Source: Methylococcaceae bacterium NSP1-2
GTDB taxonomy: Bacteria; Pseudomonadota; Gammaproteobacteria; Methylococcales; Methylomonadaceae
DNA: 9,758 bases
Assembly (NCBI GenBank): GCA_002256685.1
Contig: NQJH01000123.1
Coordinates: 1-9,758 of the forward strand
Reading direction: 5' to 3'
The first letter of the stretch is position 1. Each line of letters starts with the position of its first letter. Shown here piece by piece: positions 1-6,269 of this stretch. The notes under the pieces were generated by a model that was not told the DNA's origin, ran no database searches, and saw nothing but the letters and a program-made list of their open reading frames with translations. The translations under genes were made by a program, and so were the position numbers.

Positions 1-2
1 TG

Positions 3-422
3 ATTTCAGCACTCACCCACACGCCGATTAAACAAGGCTTTGCCATAACAGGCTCAATCAACCAATACGGTGAAGTTCAAGCCATCGGCGGTGTGAATGA
101 AAAAATCGAAGGCTTCTTTCGCCTCTGTAAAGCACGCGGTTTAGATGGGCAACACGCCGTTATTATTCCCGTCGCTAACAAACGCAATTTAATGTTAAAA
201 CAAGAAGTCATTGATGCGGTTGCTCAGGATTTATTCGCCGTCTATGCGGTTTCGACTGTCCATGAAACACTGGAATTACTCACAGGACAAACCGTTGGCG
301 TAATGGATGAAGCAGGTAATTATCCTGAAGATAGCATTAACTTTAAAGCCATCTCGCGCTTAAAAGAAATTGCTGAATTGGAAGATGATGACGATAAAGA
401 AGAGGGCGAGAAAGCCGTGTAG
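3..422 (+). CDS. Lon-related ATP-dependent protease (YcbZ/LonH type), C-terminal part only
   Basis: The frame is open to the left edge, so only the last 139 residues of an ATP-dependent serine protease are present. The visible part is the end of the S16 Lon proteolytic domain: a TGSINQYGEVQAIGGVNEK stretch leads into IEGFFRLCKARGL. The Lys of GGVNEKIEG (codon 102-104) corresponds to the Lys of the Lon Ser-Lys dyad; the catalytic Ser would lie just left of the window. The LIPAAN-like segment (VIIPVANKRNLML) and the YPEDSIN motif near the end are typical of the YcbZ/LonH branch rather than classical Lon. The tail is acidic (EDDDDKEEGE). An internal GTG at 93 could be read as a start, but the homology runs on upstream of it, so it is not the start. 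The protein should be cytosolic and degrade unknown substrates. A hairpin follows 15 bp after the stop. Confidence 0.9.
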   Translation: MSALTHTPIKQGFAITGSINQYGEVQAIGGVNEKIEGFFRLCKARGLDGQHAVIIPVANKRNLMLKQEVIDAVAQDLFAVYAVSTVHETLELLTGQTVGVMDEAGNYPEDSINFKAISRLKEIAELEDDDDKEEGEKAV

Positions 423-437
423 AACAGTTTGTCGGAA

Positions 438-469
438 AAGCCTGTTTTCGCTTGCGCTCAAACAGGCTT
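438..469. terminator. Shared hairpin between convergent genes
   Basis: Perfect 10-bp inverted repeat AAGCCTGTTT (438-447) / AAACAGGCTT (460-469) with a 12-nt loop. It lies 15 bp after the stop of the Lon-like gene. On the minus strand it covers the last three codons (Lys-Pro-Val) and the stop of the M48 protease, and is followed there by a short T run (CTTTTCC). The plus-strand T run is weak (TTATTTCG). It probably acts in both directions, better on the minus strand. Confidence 0.6.
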
Positions 470-1534
470 ATTTCGACCTACAGTACACGGCTTACTGCGG
501 TCTTTTAAAAATGGCATAACCCTCGCTTCGGTATCAGGGTGTGAGGACACTATTTCAGGCATGGATACAGACTTACCGCCAGACACTTTTTCTAGTTTTA
601 ATAAAATATTTGCGAATGATTCAGTTGGAATGCAGGTTGTTTTGAGTGCTTGCAAGGCGTAATCATCCGCTTCGGTTTCTAGGTCTCGTGAATAGCGCAT
701 ATTAAGTGCCAGCGTAGGTAAGCTAGCGGCGAGGCTATTGGCATCACCGGTAATACTGACAATAATGAGTCCAGAAATAGTCCCTTGCAAGGTTTGCCGT
801 AACGCATGACGACCTTTAACATGCCCTAATTCATGCGCTAATACCGCGATAATTTCATCATCATTTTTAGCAAGGGCGATTAATTCATCAGTGATGACAA
901 TATCGCCACCCGGTAATGCAAACGCATTCGCGCCAATGAGAGGGCTTTTTCTGAAATTCAATTGGTATGCGGGGCAGTCGCCCGTTTTCTCACACAGCGT
1001 GGTGAGTGCGGTTTGTATGGCATTTTGTCTTGCTACGGGTACAGATGTGATTGCAAAATAACCAATTTTTTCGTGATCTAAGGTTTCTAGTGTTTGCTTA
1101 CCTAGGTATTTTTCTACACTGGCAGGCGTTGCAATGACGGCATATTTTGCCATCACAGGTACGCCATATTTCAGCAGTAATACGCAAGCGCATACAATGC
1201 TAAGCAATGTGACGGCAATGATAAGTTTATGGTTTTCAGCATAATGCACAACGTACCAAAACAGGTTTGCTGATTTTGCGGGTAAATAACGTTCTAAGTC
1301 TTGAAAATCAGTTTCTAAGCGGCTGTCATCAGGTAAATCAATCAGCCGTTTACCACTACTCAGTTTAGCTTGTACGATGCAATCGTTAATCGGGTAATGA
1401 AGTTCGTGACTTGCGAGAGTTTCATCAGCATGAGTAGATGAAACGGTAAATAGAAAATGCACGTCTTGAATAGTCACCAGCACCCGCTTAGCGCGGGGGC
1501 TGATACCATCATAATAGTTGGCTTCAAATTGCAT
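458..1534 (-). CDS. M48 family zinc metalloprotease with N-terminal DUF7092-like domain
   Basis: A 358-residue membrane-anchored zinc endopeptidase of family M48. Residues 1-95 are a soluble domain of the DUF7092 type often found ahead of such proteases. Residues about 103-128 form one transmembrane segment, followed by the catalytic domain. The zinc site is clear: HELGH at 234-238 (two His ligands, Glu235 catalytic) and Glu288 in ETEADDYA as third ligand. Preceding features of the fold (NAFALPGGDIVIT, 203-215) and the late SHPDTEAR motif (331-338) are intact, so it should be active. By analogy with BepA/LoiP/HtpX-like proteins it probably acts in envelope protein quality control; which side of the membrane the catalytic domain faces is uncertain. 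It starts 3 bp after the DUF898 gene with no evident ribosome site, suggesting translational coupling. The stop lies inside the terminator stem. Confidence 0.88.
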   Translation of the reverse strand: MQFEANYYDGISPRAKRVLVTIQDVHFLFTVSSTHADETLASHELHYPINDCIVQAKLSSGKRLIDLPDDSRLETDFQDLERYLPAKSANLFWYVVHYAENHKLIIAVTLLSIVCACVLLLKYGVPVMAKYAVIATPASVEKYLGKQTLETLDHEKIGYFAITSVPVARQNAIQTALTTLCEKTGDCPAYQLNFRKSPLIGANAFALPGGDIVITDELIALAKNDDEIIAVLAHELGHVKGRHALRQTLQGTISGLIIVSITGDANSLAASLPTLALNMRYSRDLETEADDYALQALKTTCIPTESFANILLKLEKVSGGKSVSMPEIVSSHPDTEARVMPFLKDRSKPCTVGRNKPV

Positions 1535-1537
1535 TAA

Positions 1538-2833
1538 TTAGCCGAATGAAATATCTATATCGAACATATCGGCAATCTCTTCACCCATCGCGCGTGAGGA
1601 TTCTTTTTTCTCCCCAATAAACTTATCCCAATCAGTTTCACCTGTAATCGCTAAATGTTCCGCGCGATAACGTGCCATGCGAATATGCGTCCAAGGTATT
1701 GCTAAACCACCCGAAAACATGATTAACATAATGTTGGATAAATACAGCCAAACTAAATCACGCATCCGTTGATTACCGAAAAAACCGACATGCTCTAGTG
1801 AGGTATTATTCAACACTAAATTAGTAATACGCGATTGCATATAAGCGACGACTAAGAAAATGACCAACATATACAGTAGTAATCCACCCAATATCATGAC
1901 GTAAATCATAGGACCTAACAGGGCGGCATACTTTTCAAATGCTTCTACAGCGGGGTCTTTCTTAACAGTTGTAGTGGTAGCCGCTTCATCACTTCCAACC
2001 TCAGCCTGTCCCATTTGCTCAGTTAGTTTTTTCAGTTGAGCTTCGACTTCGGCAGACTGTTCTGGGCTTAATTGATCAGACTCTTCTGCAACTGCTTCCT
2101 GTTGCGCCACTGGCGTACCAGCCACTTTAATAAAACCAGGGGCTGTTGTTGTTTGCAAATAGTGTGTGTGATTTAGGCTGACAGGGGATGGTGCTAAGCC
2201 GCCTACTAAACTCTTTATTGCAACAGTAATAACTATGCCGATAACAATTAAACTACCTAATAACTTGAGATAAATCATGTAAAAGTCTTTGACCAGCGCA
2301 TTCATTTGAAAATGACTCAAACCAAATTTATGATGGTCGAATAAAAATTTATTGGTGCGTTGTGCCACAAAAGGCATGGCTAGCCCTAAGGTCAATAAAA
2401 TCAATAGCGGGTAGCCGATAAAGACCAATGTCGCTGCCCCCGATTTACCGTCAAAATCAAATCGTAAACCACGATGGCTGGTATTTCGTGCGTTAAACAT
2501 CATGCCGCGCACTACAATCCAAGGAATTGCCAAAAATAAAATAAGGGCTAGTAACGCACCTACAGTAGGATTAAGACCCGATAGAACTGTGTAAAGCACC
2601 AATAAAACGACAGCAATAATACGCCCTTTTAAAATGGCAATGGGGTTGGCGTGATAATCAAAGCCCACGCCATCAATCAGGGTATTGTTGTAAAAGTATT
2701 TTTTGCGCCTAACCTTTGCCCACGCGGAATAAATACCTAATGTGACGATAGATAGCATTAAATTCACAATCCAAATACCAAAGTAATCACCTGCATCACC
2801 TGTAAATACAACAGGGGTTTGATTTTTTGACAT
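1538..2833 (-). CDS. DUF898 / YjgN-like inner membrane protein
   Basis: A 431-residue polytopic membrane protein of the DUF898 (YjgN) family, molecular function unknown. The N-terminus carries the family signature: FTGDAGDYFGIW (10-21), TLGIYSAWAKVRRKKYFY (31-48) and NTLIDGVGFDYHANP (50-64). Hydrophobic stretches occur around 70-108, 134-157, 187-210, 305-331 and 361-380. A pattern of Gly, hydrophobics, Pro/Trp, Arg and a aromatic-basic helix recurs three times (31-55, 148-171, 374-398), suggesting internal repeats. Residues about 212-295 are a Gln/Glu-rich, Thr-rich linker between membrane segments, making the protein longer than E. coli YjgN (about 400 aa). I chose the ATG at 2833, with AGGA 6 nt ahead; an ATG two codons upstream (2839) directly abuts that site. 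It is the first gene of a pair with the M48 protease, so a joint envelope role is likely. Confidence 0.85.
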   Translation of the reverse strand: MSKNQTPVVFTGDAGDYFGIWIVNLMLSIVTLGIYSAWAKVRRKKYFYNNTLIDGVGFDYHANPIAILKGRIIAVVLLVLYTVLSGLNPTVGALLALILFLAIPWIVVRGMMFNARNTSHRGLRFDFDGKSGAATLVFIGYPLLILLTLGLAMPFVAQRTNKFLFDHHKFGLSHFQMNALVKDFYMIYLKLLGSLIVIGIVITVAIKSLVGGLAPSPVSLNHTHYLQTTTAPGFIKVAGTPVAQQEAVAEESDQLSPEQSAEVEAQLKKLTEQMGQAEVGSDEAATTTTVKKDPAVEAFEKYAALLGPMIYVMILGGLLLYMLVIFLVVAYMQSRITNLVLNNTSLEHVGFFGNQRMRDLVWLYLSNIMLIMFSGGLAIPWTHIRMARYRAEHLAITGETDWDKFIGEKKESSRAMGEEIADMFDIDISFG

Positions 2834-2839
2834 ATTCAT

Positions 2840-2845
2840 TCCTTT
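2840..2845 (-). promoter_or_regulatory. Ribosome binding site deciding the DUF898 start
   Basis: Minus-strand AAAGGA lies immediately against a first ATG (2839) and 6 nt before a second in-frame ATG (2833). The spacing favours the second ATG. Confidence 0.55.
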
Positions 2846-2915
2846 CGTTATCGAATATATTTAAATGATTTTAAGTAAGTTCTTGGTAATAAGTCTGGGT
2901 GTATTAGTGACCGCT

Positions 2916-2958
2916 GGAGGTCAGGCTTTGCCTGACTTGCAAGCAGAGCTTGCACTCC
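2916..2958. repeat. REP-like double-hairpin element (GGAG ... CTCC)
   Basis: The 43-bp stretch folds completely. Outer arms GGAG (2916-2919) and CTCC (2955-2958) enclose hairpin one, GTCAGGC-TTT-GCCTGAC (2920-2936), and hairpin two, TGCAAGC-AGA-GCTTGCA (2938-2954), separated by one T. All arms are perfect. A GGAG tetranucleotide next to a short palindrome is the hallmark of REP sequences mobilised by RAYT (TnpA-REP) transposases; here each hairpin carries a GGAG at its outer foot, in opposite orientations, as in a BIME/REPIN pair, though the two palindromes differ. There is no T tract, so it is not an ordinary terminator. Only one copy is in the window, so its repetitive nature is inferred from its architecture. 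Confidence 0.6.
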
Positions 2959-3017
2959 TAAAATACCTGTCGATTTATTGCTAAGAGCTTAAAGCATGTT
3001 GAGTGCCTAGCTGAAAT

Positions 3018-3051
3018 TCGTAAGGCATAATAGGCGATAACCATATTACGA
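3018..3051. repeat. Degenerate intergenic hairpin repeat
   Basis: TCGTAA at 3018-3023 and TTACGA at 3046-3051 form outer arms. A better fold pairs CATAATAGG (3026-3034) with CC-A-TATTACG (3041-3050) around the loop CGATAA, with one A bulge and one A-C mismatch. The pattern resembles the dispersed GCGTAATA...TATTACGC palindromes common in gammaproteobacterial intergenic DNA. This is pattern similarity only, with a single copy here. Confidence 0.35.
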
Positions 3052-3106
3052 TAAATATTATTTAATAATCAAATGGTAAGTACATTCTCTGTAACTGACA
3101 CACAAC

Positions 3107-3898
3107 CTAACGATGCAATATTAATTCCAATACTAATTTACTACCAAAATAAGCCAATAACAGCGAGACAAAGCCGATTAATGTCCATTGAATGGCGAGT
3201 TGTCCGCGCCAACCATAGCGGCTACGACCGAGTAATAGACTGGAAAAAATAATCCATGCCAAGATGGATAATACGGTTTTGTGGACTAAATGTTGAGCAA
3301 ATAAGTTTTCGACGAAAATAAAGCCGCTGATTAAAGAAATACTCAGAAAAAACACGCCAGCACCGAGCATTTGAAACAATAAAGATTCCATTGTTTGTAA
3401 TGGCGGCAAGGATTGAATAAAGCGTTTAGGCGGATGACTTTTGAGTTGTTGGTCTTGAATGGCAAGCAGTATGGCTTGCAAGGCGGCGATGTTTAACAGG
3501 CTGAAGGCAATAATTGAGGTCAAAATATGCGTACTCATTTGCCAGTTATAGCTGTGCAATAGATGCGGCTTATCATCAAAATTCAGCTCTAGTGTCAGCA
3601 TGAGGGCGGCAATCGGCAACACCGCAAGTCCCAATTTTTCCACCGGTTTATTGAGTGCGGCGATGAGCAACAACAGTGCCACAATCAGGGCAATCAGTGA
3701 TCCAGTGCTAAAAAAACTAAAGCTAAAGCCGTTATGTTGTTGCCAAGCGAACGCGGTATAAGCACTGTGGGTTATGACGGCTGCCCATGCTAAATAAAGG
3801 GCAGTACGCTGAATGTGCTGATGAATATGCAAAATAATCAGTAGTGTGCTGCTTAAGTAGGCGCAAATTGAAATGATAGCAAGTGCGGTAGCATTCAT
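3107..3898 (-). CDS. ypjD: YpjD-like inner membrane protein (cytochrome c assembly/CcsA family)
   Basis: A 263-residue, almost entirely hydrophobic protein with about eight transmembrane helices, the same length as E. coli YpjD (CorE). It belongs to the CcsA/CcmC-related cytochrome-c-assembly membrane family. Recognisable blocks are PPLQTMESLLFQM (165-177), the ENLFAQHLVHKTVLSILAW segment (197-215) and the C-terminal YGWRG ... LAYFGSKLV (about 228-256). The His in the KTVLSILAW region and the His of the STHILTSIIAF helix are conserved-looking membrane histidines of the type that bind haem in CcsA proteins; haem binding here is inference. E. coli YpjD has been linked to resistance to divalent metals, but its activity is not known. 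The gene is divergent from ffh, the standard gammaproteobacterial neighbour, which supports the identity. The start is the only ATG before an in-frame stop; its ribosome site is poor. Confidence 0.85.
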   Translation of the reverse strand: MNATALAIISICAYLSSTLLIILHIHQHIQRTALYLAWAAVITHSAYTAFAWQQHNGFSFSFFSTGSLIALIVALLLLIAALNKPVEKLGLAVLPIAALMLTLELNFDDKPHLLHSYNWQMSTHILTSIIAFSLLNIAALQAILLAIQDQQLKSHPPKRFIQSLPPLQTMESLLFQMLGAGVFFLSISLISGFIFVENLFAQHLVHKTVLSILAWIIFSSLLLGRSRYGWRGQLAIQWTLIGFVSLLLAYFGSKLVLELILHR

Positions 3899-3946
3899 GA
3901 ATGTATAGTTGTATTAATTAGATAGGTTTGCATTGGTCGTAGAGTG

Positions 3947-3975
3947 TGCAAAGGTCTCAATGGCTATGGTAATAT
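3947..3975 (+). promoter_or_regulatory. Candidate ffh promoter (extended -10)
   Basis: TGGTAATAT (TG-n motif, -10 TAATAT at 3970-3975) is preceded at 17 bp by a poor -35, TGCAAA (3947-3952). Transcription would begin near 3982, leaving a leader of about 20-50 nt before either ffh start. The -10 matches 4 of 6 consensus bases, so this is a weak call. Confidence 0.35.
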
Positions 3976-4004
3976 AGTCGGTTAAATAGTCCTAGCGCAT
4001 TTAT

Positions 4005-5375
4005 ATGAGCGGGTGTTCCTCAATATCAACAATGAAGAATCGATTAAGTAGTACGCTTAAAAAACTGAAAGGGCAAGGTCGCCTGACTGAAGATAATATT
4101 AAGGAGACATTGGGCGAAGTACGCATAGCTTTACTGGAAGCTGACGTATCGTTGCCTGTCGTGACGGACTTTATTGAACGTGTCAAAGAAGGTGCGTTAG
4201 GGCAGCAAGTTCAAAGTAGTCTGACTCCTGGTCAGTCCATGATTAAACTGGTTCAAGCAGAACTGGTTAAAGTCATGGGGGCGGCTAATGAAGAAATTAA
4301 TCTTCGTGCTGTGCCGCCTGCTGTCATTTTAATGGCAGGTTTGCAAGGTGCTGGTAAAACCACTACCGTTGCCAAATTGGGTCTGTGGTTAAAAACCCAT
4401 AAAAAGAAAAAAGTCGGCGTGGTCAGTGCGGACGTTTATCGTCCAGCGGCGATTAAGCAGTTACAGGTATTAGCTAACGATCTTGATCTGGTTTTTTTCG
4501 ATAGCGATTTGACTCAAAATCCTGTGGATATTGCGCTTAATGCCATTGATGCAGCGAAAAGAAAGTTTCTTGATGTCATTATTATCGATACCGCAGGTCG
4601 TTTGCATATTGATGACGAAATGATGGGCGAAATTAAAGCCCTACATGCGGCGATTAATCCGATTGAAACCTTGTTTGTGGTTGATAGCATGACCGGGCAG
4701 GATGCCGCGATTACCGCGAAAGCCTTTAATGATGCCTTGCCGTTAACCGGTGTTATTTTGACCAAAGCCGATGGTGATGCACGCGGCGGGGCGGCGTTAT
4801 CGATACGTCATATTACCGGTAAACCGATTAAATTTATCGGTATGGGCGAAAAACCCGATGCCTTAGAGCCTTTCCATCCAGACCGTATCGCGTCGCGTAT
4901 TTTAGGCATGGGCGATATGCTCAGTCTGATTGAAACGATTGAGCAAAAAGTTGATAGAGAAAAAGCCGAAAAATTTGCCCAAAAAATCAAAAAAGGGCAG
5001 ACCTTTGATATGAGTGATTTTCGTGAGCAGTTGCAACAAATGGAAAGCATGGGCGGCGTGAGTGCTATGATAGACAAACTGCCAGGTGTTGGTAATGTGT
5101 CGCAGGAAATGCGCGATAAAGTGAATGACAAAGCCCTAGCGCGGCAAATTGCGATTATTAATTCCATGACCAAGCAGGAAAGACGTTATCCAGACTTGAT
5201 TAAAGGCAATCGCAAAAAACGTATCGCTGAGGGTTGTGGTCAAGAACTACACGATGTCAACCGTATGCTGAAACAATTTTTGATGATGCAAAAAATGATG
5301 AAAAAAATGAAAGCGGGCAATATGGCGAACATGATACGCGGCATAAAAAACAATGTGCGCGGCATGAGAAAATAG
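4005..5375 (+). CDS. ffh: Signal recognition particle GTPase Ffh (SRP54)
   Basis: Protein component of the signal recognition particle. It binds 4.5S RNA and signal peptides of nascent membrane proteins and docks on FtsY through its GTPase domain. From the 4005 start it has 456 residues (E. coli Ffh: 453). The N domain includes QGRLTEDNIKETLGEVR (24-40) and ALLEADV (42-48). The G domain has P-loop GLQGAGKTT (112-120), DTAGR (195-199), TKADGDARGG (253-262) and the GMGEKPDALEPF closing motif (279-290). The C-terminal M domain has PDLIKGNRKKRIAEG and a Met-rich tail (MLKQFLMMQKMMKKM). The start is uncertain: family alignment puts it near codon 4020, between ATG 4005 and ATG 4032, and neither has a recognisable ribosome site. 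I kept the longer form so that helix N1 is not truncated. It is divergent from ypjD and followed by rpsP. Confidence 0.93.
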   Translation: MSGCSSISTMKNRLSSTLKKLKGQGRLTEDNIKETLGEVRIALLEADVSLPVVTDFIERVKEGALGQQVQSSLTPGQSMIKLVQAELVKVMGAANEEINLRAVPPAVILMAGLQGAGKTTTVAKLGLWLKTHKKKKVGVVSADVYRPAAIKQLQVLANDLDLVFFDSDLTQNPVDIALNAIDAAKRKFLDVIIIDTAGRLHIDDEMMGEIKALHAAINPIETLFVVDSMTGQDAAITAKAFNDALPLTGVILTKADGDARGGAALSIRHITGKPIKFIGMGEKPDALEPFHPDRIASRILGMGDMLSLIETIEQKVDREKAEKFAQKIKKGQTFDMSDFREQLQQMESMGGVSAMIDKLPGVGNVSQEMRDKVNDKALARQIAIINSMTKQERRYPDLIKGNRKKRIAEGCGQELHDVNRMLKQFLMMQKMMKKMKAGNMANMIRGIKNNVRGMRK

Positions 5376-5400
5376 TCTTTTTGCTGTTTTAAGTTATTTT

Positions 5401-5459
5401 TACGCGATAATCACTAGCTTGATTTTAATTTATTCTTCACTTATGAATAAAATCGCGTA
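5401..5459. repeat. Long-spaced inverted repeat before rpsP
   Basis: Perfect 8-bp arms TACGCGAT (5401-5408) and ATCGCGTA (5452-5459) are separated by 43 bp. A second, nested pair lies inside: TTTATTC (5429-5435) and GAATAAA (5445-5451). The right arm overlaps the proposed rpsP -10 box. It could be an operator pair, an RNA stem, or the untidy end of the ffh transcript. Confidence 0.45.
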
Positions 5460-5463
5460 GAAT
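5436..5463 (+). promoter_or_regulatory. Probable promoter of the rpsP-rimM-trmD-rplS operon
   Basis: TTCACT (5436-5441, 4 of 6 with TTGACA), a 16-bp spacer, then TAGAAT (5458-5463, 5 of 6 with TATAAT). Initiation would fall near 5470, giving a leader of about 34 nt that ends with a good ribosome site, GAGGA (5493-5497), 6 nt before rpsP. No clear terminator separates ffh from this promoter, so read-through is also possible. Confidence 0.5.
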
Positions 5464-5503
5464 AGTTGGATTAACAATGACCAAATGTTTTTGAGGATAT
5501 TAG

Positions 5504-5755
5504 ATGGTTACCATTCGTCTTTCCAGAGGTGGTGCAAAAAACCGCCCTTTTTACCAAATTGTTGTAACTGATAGCCGTAGCGGTCGTGATGGTCGTTATA
5601 TTGAGCGTATTGGGTTTTTTAATCCATTAGCGCGTGGCAACGAAGAAAAATTACGCTTAGACAGCGAACGCGTTGAATACTGGAAAACCAAAGGTGCCCA
5701 GCCTTCTGAACGTGTTGCACAATTAATTAAAGTTGCTAAAAAAGTTGCTGCGTAA
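5504..5755 (+). CDS. rpsP: 30S ribosomal protein S16
   Basis: An 83-residue small-subunit protein, matching the family's usual length (82 in E. coli). It binds 16S rRNA early and is needed for 30S assembly. The N-terminus MVTIRLSRGGAKNRPFYQIV, then DSRSGRDGRYIERIGFFNP (23-41) and the basic tail are near-consensus. The start is fixed by homology and by the strong GAGGA ribosome site 6 nt upstream. It is the first gene of the canonical rpsP-rimM-trmD-rplS operon; rimM starts 5 bp after its stop. Confidence 0.97.
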   Translation: MVTIRLSRGGAKNRPFYQIVVTDSRSGRDGRYIERIGFFNPLARGNEEKLRLDSERVEYWKTKGAQPSERVAQLIKVAKKVAA

Positions 5756-5760
5756 TTCGT

Positions 5761-6267
5761 TTGACTGAACAAGAGCATATACACGTTGGAAAAATTTCTG
5801 GCGTTTTTGGTATCAAAGGCTGGGTTAAGGTTTTTTCCTTTACCGATAATCGAGAGAATATTCTTAAATATTCGCCTTGGTTATTAAAAAAAGCGGGCGA
5901 GACCAAAACGATTAAGGTCATCGGTGGAAATCTGCAAGGTAAAGCGGTAGTCGCTCAACTTGATGGTATTCATGACAGAAACCAAGCAGAAAGCCTAATG
6001 GGCTGGGATATTTTTATTCTTCCTGAGCAATTGCCAAAAGCAGCTCGTGATGAATATTATTGGTCTGATTTGATTGGCTTAAAAGTTGAAAATACTGACG
6101 GTGTTGAGTTTGGTGTCATTACTAGCTTACTGGAAACAGGTGCGAATGATGTCATTATTGTTCAAGGTGAACAAGAACGGTGTATTCCGTTTTTACAGGG
6201 CAAGACCGTAGTGAGTATTGATCTGAACGCAGGGAAGATGGTTGTCGATTGGGATGCTGATTTTTAA
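5761..6267 (+). CDS. rimM: Ribosome maturation factor RimM
   Basis: A 168-residue 30S maturation factor that assists folding of the 3-prime domain of 16S rRNA around S19. The N-terminal beta-barrel shows HVGKISGVFGIKGWVKV (8-24). The C-terminal PRC-barrel shows YYWSDLIG (99-106), ETGANDV (125-131), IPFL (142-145) and the closing DWDADF, all family hallmarks. The only plausible start is TTG at 5761: there is no in-frame ATG before the conserved HVGKISG block, and no ribosome site precedes it. Translation therefore probably depends on coupling to rpsP, which stops 5 bp upstream. trmD begins 2 bp after the stop. Confidence 0.95.
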   Translation: MTEQEHIHVGKISGVFGIKGWVKVFSFTDNRENILKYSPWLLKKAGETKTIKVIGGNLQGKAVVAQLDGIHDRNQAESLMGWDIFILPEQLPKAARDEYYWSDLIGLKVENTDGVEFGVITSLLETGANDVIIVQGEQERCIPFLQGKTVVSIDLNAGKMVVDWDADF

Positions 6268-6269
6268 TC

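Noticed and set aside
429..662. Plus-strand 77-codon open frame after the Lon-like gene
   Set aside because: It lies antisense to the clear M48 protease C-terminus, starts with a rare codon in the terminator region, and the product resembles nothing recognisable.
2840..3106. Possible tRNA, small RNA or riboswitch in the largest intergenic region
   Set aside because: No cloverleaf, no promoter-terminator pair and no known riboswitch core was visible; the folded parts are better explained as small repeats.
4514..5173. Minus-strand open frames of 83 and 121 codons within ffh
   Set aside because: They are antisense to conserved G- and M-domain sequence of Ffh; their Ile/Ser/Cys-rich composition is a by-product of the coding strand.
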